This document shows, in pieces, positions 1-5,674 of a stretch of 11,224 nucleotides of DNA. The first letter of the stretch is position 1. Every line of letters begins with the position of its first letter. The position numbers were made by a program, and so were the translations under genes. Under the pieces are notes generated by a model. That model was not told the DNA's origin and did no database searches. It saw nothing but the letters and a program-made list of their open reading frames with translations. Origin of the DNA: Treponema sp. (GTDB taxonomy: Bacteria; Spirochaetota; Spirochaetia; Treponematales; Treponemataceae); NCBI GenBank assembly GCA_017622055.1, contig JAGARY010000275.1, positions 1 to 11,224 on the forward strand. Reading direction: 5' to 3'.

Positions 1-75
1 GATTCCTTGTATGAACGCATTGCTCCAGAAGAACATATTGCCATTGTTGAAGGTTTGTGCCTTTTGTGTAAATAA
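1..75 (+). CDS. 3' end of an unidentified gene (partial)
   Basis: An open frame enters from the left edge and ends at a TAA at 73-75, giving the last 24 residues (DSLYERIAPEEHIAIVEGLC, then LLCK). The short acidic, leucine-rich C-terminal helix would fit many families, including the last helix of a small regulator, but it is too short to assign. It lies 23 bp upstream of the Nudix gene on the same strand, so the two may be co-transcribed. The frame is probably real because it is open to the window edge and stops just before the next gene. The function is unknown. Confidence 0.45.
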   Translation, partial: DSLYERIAPEEHIAIVEGLCLLCK

Positions 76-98
76 TTTTGTAAACTGATTTTTTTACG

Positions 99-602
99 AT
101 GGTAAATACAACTCTTTGTTACATAGAAAAAGATTCTCGTTATTTGATGATTCATCGGGTAAAAAAAGAAAATGATTTAAACAAAGACAAATGGATTGGC
201 ATTGGTGGAAAATTTGAAAACGGAGAAAGCCCAGAAGAATGTGTTTTGCGGGAAGTTTTAGAAGAAACTGGGCTTTCTTTGAATAAGGAAAAACTTGAAT
301 ACCGCGGAATTGTTACTTTTGTTTGTGATGATGATTCTTGCCTAGATGGAATTTTTACAGAATATATGCATCTTTTTTGGTGTGATAGTTTTTCTGGAAA
401 TCTTTTGAAAAATGAAGACTGTTCGGAAGGTGTTTTGGAATGGGTTTTAAAATCTAAAATGAATGATTTGCCACATTGGCAAGGGGACGAAATATTTTTA
501 GATTTACTTGAAAAACGTGTTCCATTTTTTTCATTAAAACTTGTGTATAAAAAAGGTGTTTTACAGCAGGCAATTTTGAACGGAGCTTTGCTAAAAATAT
601 AG
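99..602 (+). CDS. Nudix hydrolase, MutX-like (putative 8-oxo-dGTP diphosphatase)
   Basis: This 167-residue cytoplasmic protein has a perfect Nudix box at residues 37-59 (G-x5-E-x7-REVLEETGL), whose glutamates bind the metal that activates water to cleave a nucleoside diphosphate-X bond. The N-terminus (TTLCYIEKDSRYLMIHR), the KWIGIGGK segment before the box, and the C-terminal HWQGDEIF...PFFSLKLVY block resemble the streptococcal MutX subgroup. That subgroup hydrolyses 8-oxo-dGTP to limit mutation from oxidised nucleotides. The length is usual for the family. ATG 99 is chosen because homologues begin right at this first beta strand. There is no clear Shine-Dalgarno sequence in front. It lies 22 bp before the EamA transporter gene and is probably transcribed with it. 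The family call is firm; the substrate is inferred from the subgroup and could be another nucleotide. Confidence 0.9.
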   Translation: MVNTTLCYIEKDSRYLMIHRVKKENDLNKDKWIGIGGKFENGESPEECVLREVLEETGLSLNKEKLEYRGIVTFVCDDDSCLDGIFTEYMHLFWCDSFSGNLLKNEDCSEGVLEWVLKSKMNDLPHWQGDEIFLDLLEKRVPFFSLKLVYKKGVLQQAILNGALLKI

Positions 603-624
603 TTTTTTAAGGACGATTTTTTTT

Positions 625-1524
625 ATGAACAATAATAAATCATTTTTTGCTAGTATTGGACTTTTGTTTACTGCAGCCATTTGGGGCTTTGCTTTTGTTG
701 TTGTAAAAGACAGTTTGGAATATATTGGTTCTGTTTATATGGTTGCCATTCGTTTTTTAATTGCTTCTGTGGGAATGGCACTTTTATTTTGGAAACGTCT
801 AAAAAAAATAGATAAAAAACATTTAATTATGGGGGCTGTAACTAGTGCTTTTTTGTGTGCAGCGTACATAGTTCAAACAATTGGGTGTTTTTACACAACA
901 GCAGGAAAAAACGCATTTTTAACAACTGTTTACGTTATTTTAATTCCAATTATCAGTTGGCCTTTGTATAAAAAACGTCCAGGAATTTATGTTTTTGTGG
1001 CTGCAATTTTGTCTATGACAGGAATTGGACTTTTGGCTCTTGGCGGAAAGGACATTGGCGGCATAAACATTGGCGATATTCTAACTTTAATTTGTGGATT
1101 ATTTTACGCTCTTCACATTTTGTGGACAGAAAAATGTAATAAAGAAGGTTGCGACACTTTAATCATTACATTTTTGCAATTTTTCTTTGCCTCTTTATTT
1201 GCTTGGATTTTGGCTCCATTTATTGACGGAAAACTTGATGTTTCTGTTTTTGGCAATTCAAAAGTAATTGTTTCTTTGTTGTATTTGGGATTATTAAGTT
1301 CAATGTTGTGTTTTACTTTGCAAAATGTTGGATTAAAATATGTTCAATCTTCATTAGCTTCTTTGTTTTTGTCTTTTGAATCTGTTTTTGGTGTATTGTT
1401 CAGTACAATTTTTTTACACGAAAAAATCACATTAAAAATGGGAATTGGTTGTACTTTGATTTTCTTGGCAGTTGTTTTGGCAGAAACAAAATTCGACTTC
1501 CTAAAACCTAAAAAAACTGAATAA
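625..1524 (+). CDS. EamA/DMT-family transporter
   Basis: This 299-residue inner-membrane protein is built of two repeated EamA halves (about residues 8-138 and 148-287), with ten predicted hydrophobic helices in all. Typical family signatures are visible: AIWGFAFVVVK in helix 1, TTAGKNAFLTTVYVILIPI in helix 4 and SFESVFGVLF...LHEKIT at the end of the second half. The drug/metabolite transporter superfamily moves small organic solutes, often amino acids or purines outward, but the substrate cannot be read from sequence. ATG 625 is preceded by AAGGA at 609-613. The C-terminus is short and lysine-rich (KPKKTE), expected on the cytoplasmic side. Length and topology are normal for the family. Co-transcription with the Nudix gene is likely. 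Confidence 0.9.
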   Translation: MNNNKSFFASIGLLFTAAIWGFAFVVVKDSLEYIGSVYMVAIRFLIASVGMALLFWKRLKKIDKKHLIMGAVTSAFLCAAYIVQTIGCFYTTAGKNAFLTTVYVILIPIISWPLYKKRPGIYVFVAAILSMTGIGLLALGGKDIGGINIGDILTLICGLFYALHILWTEKCNKEGCDTLIITFLQFFFASLFAWILAPFIDGKLDVSVFGNSKVIVSLLYLGLLSSMLCFTLQNVGLKYVQSSLASLFLSFESVFGVLFSTIFLHEKITLKMGIGCTLIFLAVVLAETKFDFLKPKKTE

Positions 1525-1538
1525 ATATAAAATCAATA

Positions 1539-1567
1539 TTGTTATATTTCGGGAAAAATTGTATATT
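1539..1567 (+). promoter_or_regulatory. Candidate sigma70 promoter of the amino acid ABC operon
   Basis: A -35-like TTGTTA (1539-1544) and a -10-like TATATT (1562-1567) are separated by exactly 17 bp, in the 130-bp gap before the binding-protein gene. Transcription would begin near 1574 and leave a leader of about 80 nt. The match is 4/6 and 5/6 in a very AT-rich background, so it is a reasonable but unproven call. Confidence 0.4.
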
Positions 1568-1595
1568 TATACGGAATAAATAAATATTTATACAA
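1559..1595. promoter_or_regulatory. Inverted repeats overlapping the ABC operon promoter (possible operator)
   Basis: The inverted arms TTGTATA (1559-1565) and TATACAA (1589-1595) flank a perfect 12-bp palindrome, ATAAATATTTAT (1580-1591). The set overlaps the candidate -10 box and the expected transcription start, where a repressor would act. A small G/C-containing inverted repeat TTTGC-GTT-GCAAA follows at 1607-1619 in the leader. A dimeric amino-acid-responsive repressor is an inference; AT-rich palindromes also arise by chance. Confidence 0.35.
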
Positions 1596-1654
1596 AATCG
1601 TTTTAGTTTGCGTTGCAAATTTATAAAAAAAATCAAAAATTTAAGGATTAAACA

Positions 1655-2458
1655 ATGAAAAAATTATTTAATGTTTTATGTGCTGCTTTAATGGTTTTGG
1701 CAATTTCTGGTTGTTCAAAAAAAGTAGAAAAAGGCGAATTCACAGTACAAAAAGATACTCTTATGGTTGGTATGGAAGTTGGATATCCACCATTTGAATA
1801 TTACGATACTGACGGTGTTACACCAATTGGATTTGACCCACTTTTAAGTAAAGAAATTGCAAAACGTCTTGGGCTTGAAGTAAAATTTGTAGATACAGCT
1901 TGGGATGGAATTTTGGCTGGTCTTGATACAGATCGTTATGACATGATTGCTTCTGCTATGACAATTACAGAAGATCGTAAAAAGAATTATGATTTTACAC
2001 AACCATACATTGGAAATGGTCAAGCAATTGTTGTAAGAAAAGATTCAAACTTAAACATCAAAGATTTTAAAGATTTAGATGGATTAAAAATTGGTTACCA
2101 AGCTGAAACAACATCAGATTTCTATACAGAAAAAATGATTAACGAACTTGGAATTACAATGACTTTGAACGAATATGACAAAGTTATGAATGCTTATGCA
2201 GACTTAAAACTTAACAGAATTGATGCTGTTGTAAGCGATAGTTTAGTTGCTGTTTCTTACCTTGCTCCTGCAGATTCAGAATTCAAACAAGTTTGGGCTG
2301 GAACTCCAGATGAATATTTTGGTCTTTGTGTAAAAAAAGGAAATACAGAACTTCAATCAAAATTAAACAAAGTTTTGGACGAAATGAAAGCAGATGGTTC
2401 ACTTTCAAAAATCTATATGGAAATTTTTGGAATGGATTTGTCTGATAGTATTAAATAA
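1655..2458 (+). CDS. Amino acid ABC transporter, substrate-binding lipoprotein (SBP family 3)
   Basis: This is the extracytoplasmic binding protein of a polar amino acid importer, 267 residues. The signal peptide ends in a lipobox (LAISGC) with Cys20 as the lipid anchor, so the protein is tethered to a membrane. The family-3 periplasmic-binding fold covers about residues 35-260, with VGMEVGYPPFEYY at the first strand, the signature GFDPLLSKEIAKRLG (59-73), and TITEDRKKNYDF containing Arg108, which by position is the residue that normally holds the ligand carboxylate. AAGGA at 1643-1647 lies at a good distance before ATG 1655. All isoleucine codons I checked are ATT or ATC, none ATA, a useful reference for the odd codon use at 9266-9991. 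It is the first gene of the three-gene operon. Ligand specificity (polar or basic amino acid, glutamine or cystine) cannot be decided. Confidence 0.93.
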   Translation: MKKLFNVLCAALMVLAISGCSKKVEKGEFTVQKDTLMVGMEVGYPPFEYYDTDGVTPIGFDPLLSKEIAKRLGLEVKFVDTAWDGILAGLDTDRYDMIASAMTITEDRKKNYDFTQPYIGNGQAIVVRKDSNLNIKDFKDLDGLKIGYQAETTSDFYTEKMINELGITMTLNEYDKVMNAYADLKLNRIDAVVSDSLVAVSYLAPADSEFKQVWAGTPDEYFGLCVKKGNTELQSKLNKVLDEMKADGSLSKIYMEIFGMDLSDSIK

Positions 2459-2479
2459 TTCCGCAGAATTGGAGTTGAA

Positions 2480-3139
2480 ATGGATAGTTTTCAAAAAATA
2501 TTAGCTTGGATTCCACAATTACTAGCTGGTGCAAGAATTACAATTTTACTTACTATTTGTTCTGTTTGTGCAGGATTATTTTTAAGTATTTTTTTGGCAC
2601 TAGGTACAATGTCAAAGAAAAAGATTATTCGTGGCATTTGTAATGCATACGTTTTCTTTTTTAGAGGAACTCCTTTATTAATGCAATTGTATTTTGTTTA
2701 TTATGGGCTTCCAGAAATAAACAGAGCATTAACAATTAATAATCAATTCTTGGCTGCTTTTATTGCTTTTGGTTTGAACAGTAGTGCATATTGTAGCGAA
2801 ATTATTCGTGGTGCAATTCAGTCAATTGATAAAGGGCAATTTGAAGCAGGAAAAGTTTTGGGGTTAAGTTATTTCCAAACAATGAAGTTAATCATTTTGC
2901 CACAGTCTGTAAAAAGATTAATTCCTCCTGTTGGAAATGAATTTATTATGATGTTAAAAGACGCTTCTTTAGTTTCTTTGATTGCACTTTCTGATATTAC
3001 AAAAGTAACAAGAAGTATTCAGTCTTCAACAGCTTCTTCTTTGGTTTACATTCCAGCTATGATTTTATATTTAATAATTACAGCTGCATTTACATTAATT
3101 TTCCACTTGTTGGAAAAGAAAAACTCTGTTTATGAGTAA
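2480..3139 (+). CDS. Amino acid ABC transporter, permease (HisM/GlnP family)
   Basis: This 219-residue integral membrane subunit would act as a homodimer forming the translocation channel. Family hallmarks are FRGTPLLMQL (61-70), the LNSSAYCSEIIRGAIQSI segment (99-116) and the cytoplasmic EAA loop FEAGKVLGLS (121-130), which docks onto the ATPase. About five hydrophobic helices are visible, at roughly residues 17-42, 52-77, 88-108, 150-172 and 188-210. The length is usual. GGAG at 2471-2474 precedes ATG 2480, and the gene begins 21 bp after the binding-protein stop. With one permease and one ATPase this is the simple PAAT-type layout. Confidence 0.94.
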   Translation: MDSFQKILAWIPQLLAGARITILLTICSVCAGLFLSIFLALGTMSKKKIIRGICNAYVFFFRGTPLLMQLYFVYYGLPEINRALTINNQFLAAFIAFGLNSSAYCSEIIRGAIQSIDKGQFEAGKVLGLSYFQTMKLIILPQSVKRLIPPVGNEFIMMLKDASLVSLIALSDITKVTRSIQSSTASSLVYIPAMILYLIITAAFTLIFHLLEKKNSVYE

Positions 3140-3162
3140 TTTTATCTTTTAGAGGTGTTATT

Positions 3163-3921
3163 ATGGACATGATTAGAGCGGAAAATGTAAGTGTTTCTTT
3201 TGGTAAATTAAATGTTTTGAAAAATGTTTCAATTTCAATTCATCCACAAGAAGTTGTTTGTATTATTGGACCAAGTGGTGCTGGAAAATCAACATTGTTG
3301 CGTGCTTTTAATCACTTGGAACATATTAATAATGGTTCAATTTATATTGAAGATAAACTTTTAACTCAGCATGAAAACGGTGTTAGAAAATTAAAAATTA
3401 ATTCAAAAGAACGTCGGGAAATTTTGCTTGAAGTTGGAATGGTTTTTCAAAGATTCAATTTGTTTCCACATAAAACTGCATTGGAAAACACAATGATTGC
3501 TCCAATGAACGTTTTAAAAAAATCAGAAGCGGAAGCAAGAAAAAAAGGCATTGAATTGTTGGAACGTGTTGGGCTTGGAGACAAACTTGATGCATATCCA
3601 AACAAACTTTCTGGCGGTCAGCAACAACGTGTTGCAATTGCAAGAGCTTTGGCTATGGAACCAAAGACAATTTTGTTTGATGAACCAACTTCGGCTTTGG
3701 ACCCAGAACTTGTTGGTGAAGTTTTAGCTGTTATGAAGCAACTTGCCAATGATGGAATGACAATGGTTGTTGTTACTCACGAAATGGGATTTGCTCGCGA
3801 AGTTGCCGACAGAGTAATTTTTATGGATGATGGACAAATTGCAGAGGAAGGAACTCCTGAAGAAATTTTCCAAAATCCAAAAAGCGACAGATTAAAGCAA
3901 TTTTTGAATTCTGTTTTGTAG
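3163..3921 (+). CDS. Amino acid ABC transporter, ATP-binding protein (GlnQ/HisP family)
   Basis: This 252-residue cytoplasmic ATPase drives the importer. All functional motifs are intact: Walker A GPSGAGKST (36-44), Q-loop FQRFNLFPH with Gln96, ABC signature LSGGQQQR (149-156), Walker B TILFDEP (169-175) with catalytic Glu174, D-loop SALD (177-180) and switch His206 in VVVTHEMG. The roughly 25-residue insertion between Walker A and the Q-loop, rich in lysine and arginine, is common in this family. AGAGG at 3151-3155 precedes ATG 3163; the gene starts 23 bp after the permease. It is the last gene of the operon and is followed by a strong terminator. Confidence 0.95.
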   Translation: MDMIRAENVSVSFGKLNVLKNVSISIHPQEVVCIIGPSGAGKSTLLRAFNHLEHINNGSIYIEDKLLTQHENGVRKLKINSKERREILLEVGMVFQRFNLFPHKTALENTMIAPMNVLKKSEAEARKKGIELLERVGLGDKLDAYPNKLSGGQQQRVAIARALAMEPKTILFDEPTSALDPELVGEVLAVMKQLANDGMTMVVVTHEMGFAREVADRVIFMDDGQIAEEGTPEEIFQNPKSDRLKQFLNSVL

Positions 3922-3953
3922 ACTTTTGATAAAATTTAATAAATTTTAAAAAC

Positions 3954-3994
3954 TAACCAAGGTTATTTTTCGCTAACCTTGGTTAATTTTTTTT
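3954..3994 (+). terminator. Rho-independent terminator of the ABC operon
   Basis: TAACCAAGGTTA (3954-3965) and TAACCTTGGTTA (3974-3985) form a perfect 12-bp stem around an 8-nt loop, followed after one A by eight T (3987-3994). It begins 33 bp after the ATPase stop codon, as expected for the end of the operon. Confidence 0.8.
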
Positions 3995-4005
3995 AACCTT
4001 GGTTA
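3954..4005. repeat. Three copies of a 12-bp near-palindrome at exact 20-bp spacing
   Basis: The element TAACCwwGGTTA occurs at 3954-3965 (AA centre), 3974-3985 (TT centre) and 3994-4005 (TT centre). The centres are exactly 20 bp apart. Copies 1 and 2 make the terminator stem. Copy 3 is identical to copy 2 and could pair with copy 1 instead. Each copy is itself an inverted repeat (TAACC/GGTTA), so a protein-binding role at DNA level is also possible. Confidence 0.75.
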
Positions 4006-4206
4006 ATTCGTTAAAAACCGCATTGACAGATGCAAAAATTGAACCTAATATGAAATTAATGAGAATGATTGCTTCTTAAATACATATATCAGCGTTAAGG
4101 ATTTAGGGAGAGGAACTTGAGAAGAGAGTTTTTCTCATTATAAAAGAGTTATTTATAAAAGTATTTCGGTGAGATTTTTTTTACAAAAGAGAGAGTTTTG
4201 ACAAGT
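4006..4206. other. Gene-free stretch between the ABC operon and the minus-strand genes
   Basis: No convincing gene was found here. A plus-strand frame with no start codon encodes about 26 residues ending at 4077-4079 (NSLKTALTDAKIEPNMKLMR near its end); it could be a remnant of coding DNA, but it overlaps the third 12-bp element and has no recognisable family. A 6-bp hairpin TGAGAA/TTCTCA lies at 4118-4137. GAGAGTT recurs at 4124, 4191 and 4246. There is no clear promoter. Confidence 0.4.
4091..4110 (+). repeat. Degenerate copy of the start of a dispersed repeat
   Basis: AGCGTTAAGGATTTAGGGAG aligns with the first 20 or so bases of the repeat at 8861-8880 (GCGTTAGGGATTGTAGGGG) with about three substitutions and one 1-base gap. 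The hairpin and the right end of that repeat are not seen here, so this looks like a decayed or partial copy. A chance match of an AT/G-rich 20-mer is possible. Confidence 0.4.
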
Positions 4207-4243
4207 GCAGTTGTAAAGTTGATTTTTTCAACTTTGCAACTGC
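4207..4243 (-). terminator. Strong hairpin just after the minus-strand regulator gene
   Basis: GCAGTTGTAAAGTTGA (4207-4222) pairs with TCAACTTTGCAACTGC (4228-4243) over 16 positions, with one G-T wobble and a 5-nt T loop. It lies 7 bp beyond the stop codon of the minus-strand regulator gene and probably ends or stabilises that transcript. No U-run directly follows on the minus strand, so it is an atypical terminator or a 3' stabilising structure. Confidence 0.5.
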
Positions 4244-4250
4244 TTGAGAG

Positions 4251-5018
4251 TTATTCTGTTAGTTGATATTGCAATAAAAGCATTTTTAAATCTTCGATTT
4301 TTGAAACCCCAAAGATTTTGAATACTATTGAAAATTCCCGTTTTATTGTTGAAAGCCCAAGTCCATATTTTTCACCAAGTTCTTTGTAAGAAGTTTGGTT
4401 GTAAATGTAATCTAAAACTAAAGAAATTTGTCTTCCTGTTAAACCGTAGGTAGAAAGTGAAACTACATCACCCTGCATTACATTTGCCAACACTAAATTA
4501 TTAGAAACTGTGTTTGGAATAAAACAAGAAAATTGTTCTTTTAAGATTTTGAAAATCCAAAGGTAAAAAACAAACAAAAATACAGAAGTTCCAAAAGAAA
4601 TAAAAACATTGGCCCATCCATGGGGGAAAATCAAAATTATTGCCAAAAAGTGAAGGGAAAAGGAAATAACTAAATCGGCTTTAAAATGTTTTGAAAAATA
4701 TCCTTTTGTAACTCCTAAAATAATGTAAAAGTAAAAGAAAACAATTCCTAATTGCTCGTAACTTGTTAAAATGTTCAGTACACTTTCAATATAGAGAACA
4801 ATCAAAAAAGCCAGTGTATTAGGAACAAAAATTAAAACAAAACACAATAACGCACAACCACCATGAACAATATGAACTATTGTTTGGGTTTTCGTAATGT
4901 ATTGTAAAATTGAATAGGGATCTTCTTGAACTACAAAACTTGAAATAAAAGCGATTAGTAAAAACAAGAAACCAGTTAATGCTATAATTCTTTCGATAAA
5001 AAAGTGATTTTTACTCAT
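4251..5018 (-). CDS. Membrane protein with C-terminal LuxR-like helix-turn-helix
   Basis: The 255-residue protein has two parts. Residues 11-158 contain about six hydrophobic segments (near 11-30, 47-65, 67-84, 90-108, 116-132 and 138-158). Residues about 190-250 form a LuxR/sigma-region-4-type DNA-binding domain: LTGRQISLVLDYIYNQTSYK, then ELGEKYGLGLSTIKREFSIV, then FKIFGVSKIEDLKMLL. The scanning and recognition helices and the closing VxxxxDL motif are recognisable. The protein is therefore probably a membrane-embedded transcription regulator that senses something at the membrane; signal and targets are unknown. There is no kinase or receiver domain. It starts 11 bp after a near-consensus promoter and has no Shine-Dalgarno sequence. 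It lies downstream of the small hypothetical gene on the same strand but seems to have its own promoter. Confidence 0.75.
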   Translation of the reverse strand: MSKNHFFIERIIALTGFLFLLIAFISSFVVQEDPYSILQYITKTQTIVHIVHGGCALLCFVLIFVPNTLAFLIVLYIESVLNILTSYEQLGIVFFYFYIILGVTKGYFSKHFKADLVISFSLHFLAIILIFPHGWANVFISFGTSVFLFVFYLWIFKILKEQFSCFIPNTVSNNLVLANVMQGDVVSLSTYGLTGRQISLVLDYIYNQTSYKELGEKYGLGLSTIKREFSIVFKIFGVSKIEDLKMLLLQYQLTE

Positions 5019-5029
5019 GTTGTGGAATT

Positions 5030-5058
5030 ATTATAGTATATTTTTAAGAATTTTTCAA
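5030..5058 (-). promoter_or_regulatory. Sigma70-like promoter of the membrane LuxR-like gene
   Basis: Read on the minus strand, TTGAAA (5058-5053) and a perfect TATAAT (5035-5030) are separated by exactly 17 bp. The -10 box ends 11 bp before the ATG at 5018, so the transcript would start near 5023 and have a leader of only about 5 nt, with no room for a ribosome binding site. The near-consensus match and position make this one of the better promoter calls in the window. Confidence 0.65.
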
Positions 5059-5069
5059 AAAAATTTGTT

Positions 5070-5537
5070 TTACTTTCTGTATGTAAATTTTCCTTCCATT
5101 ACATTTTTTGTCCAGGAAGGGAGTTTTTTTACAAAATTATTTTCTGGTACATTTGTAATAATAAATTTTAAATGTGATTTGATTTTGTGAATAAACTTTT
5201 TTTCGTAAGGTTCAATTAATGGTCCATTTTCTGTATTTTTTTGAGGAAGAATTATTAATGAAATTTGTGTTACTGAATTTAACAAATCTTTGTTATGAAC
5301 TTTTATTATTTTTTTGAAGTTATCTTTTGAAATTTGAAAAATAATTGAGTTTGGAAAAAGTTTTTCTTTAAGAATATCTTCAATAAAATTATCTTTTTCA
5401 AAAAAGAAAATTTTTATGTTAGAAAAATCTGATTTTAAAATGTTTGAAGAAATCAGATAATCTTTAAAAAAAATTATATTTTCTAAAAAAGAGTCTTTAT
5501 TCACTCGGATTTTGAATATATTTTGATTTTTTCTCAT
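5070..5537 (-). CDS. Hypothetical protein, small, lysine- and isoleucine-rich
   Basis: I do not recognise this family. From ATG 5537 the protein has 155 residues. It has no signal peptide or membrane segment and alternates charged stretches with beta-like hydrophobic runs (IKIFFFEK, NSIIFQISKD, VTQISLIILPQK, LKFIITNVPE), which suggests a small soluble alpha/beta fold. The frame is open further upstream to a TTG at 5573, but that TTG is part of a TTGACA promoter-like box, so the ATG is preferred. It is divergent from the NFACT gene and ends 51 bp before the membrane regulator gene on the same strand. It may modulate that regulator, but that is only a guess from position. Very high AT content makes some long frames appear by chance, so confidence is moderate. 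Confidence 0.5.
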   Translation of the reverse strand: MRKNQNIFKIRVNKDSFLENIIFFKDYLISSNILKSDFSNIKIFFFEKDNFIEDILKEKLFPNSIIFQISKDNFKKIIKVHNKDLLNSVTQISLIILPQKNTENGPLIEPYEKKFIHKIKSHLKFIITNVPENNFVKKLPSWTKNVMEGKFTYRK

Positions 5538-5544
5538 TATCAAT

Positions 5545-5573
5545 ATTTTGCAATGACATAAAAATAGTGTCAA
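5545..5573 (-). promoter_or_regulatory. Candidate promoter giving a leaderless start for the hypothetical gene
   Basis: On the minus strand, a perfect TTGACA (5573-5568) is followed after 17 bp by a weak -10 CAAAAT (5550-5545, 4 of 6 matches). Transcription would start at or next to the ATG at 5537. The -35 box is strong; the -10 box is not. Confidence 0.4.
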
Positions 5574-5674
5574 TAAAAAACAGTTGATAATAAAACAAAA
5601 ATGAAGAATTACATTAAATCTACTTCTCTTTGTTTACTTTTTTAAGAAAAATCATTACAGTTATTTTAAAGGTT

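Noticed and set aside
1523..1549. AAATATAA/TTATATTT inverted repeat after the EamA gene as a terminator
   Set aside because: The stem is made only of A-T pairs with an 11-nt loop and no T-run, and overlaps the candidate promoter of the next operon.
3455..3643. Minus-strand frame of 62 codons inside the ABC ATPase gene
   Set aside because: It is antisense to the conserved Q-loop and signature region, has no family features, and is explained by the codon pattern of the real gene.
3987..4079. Plus-strand frame ending NMKLMRMIAS after the ABC operon terminator
   Set aside because: It has no proper start, overlaps the 12-bp repeats and matches no family that I know. It is noted only as a possible coding remnant.
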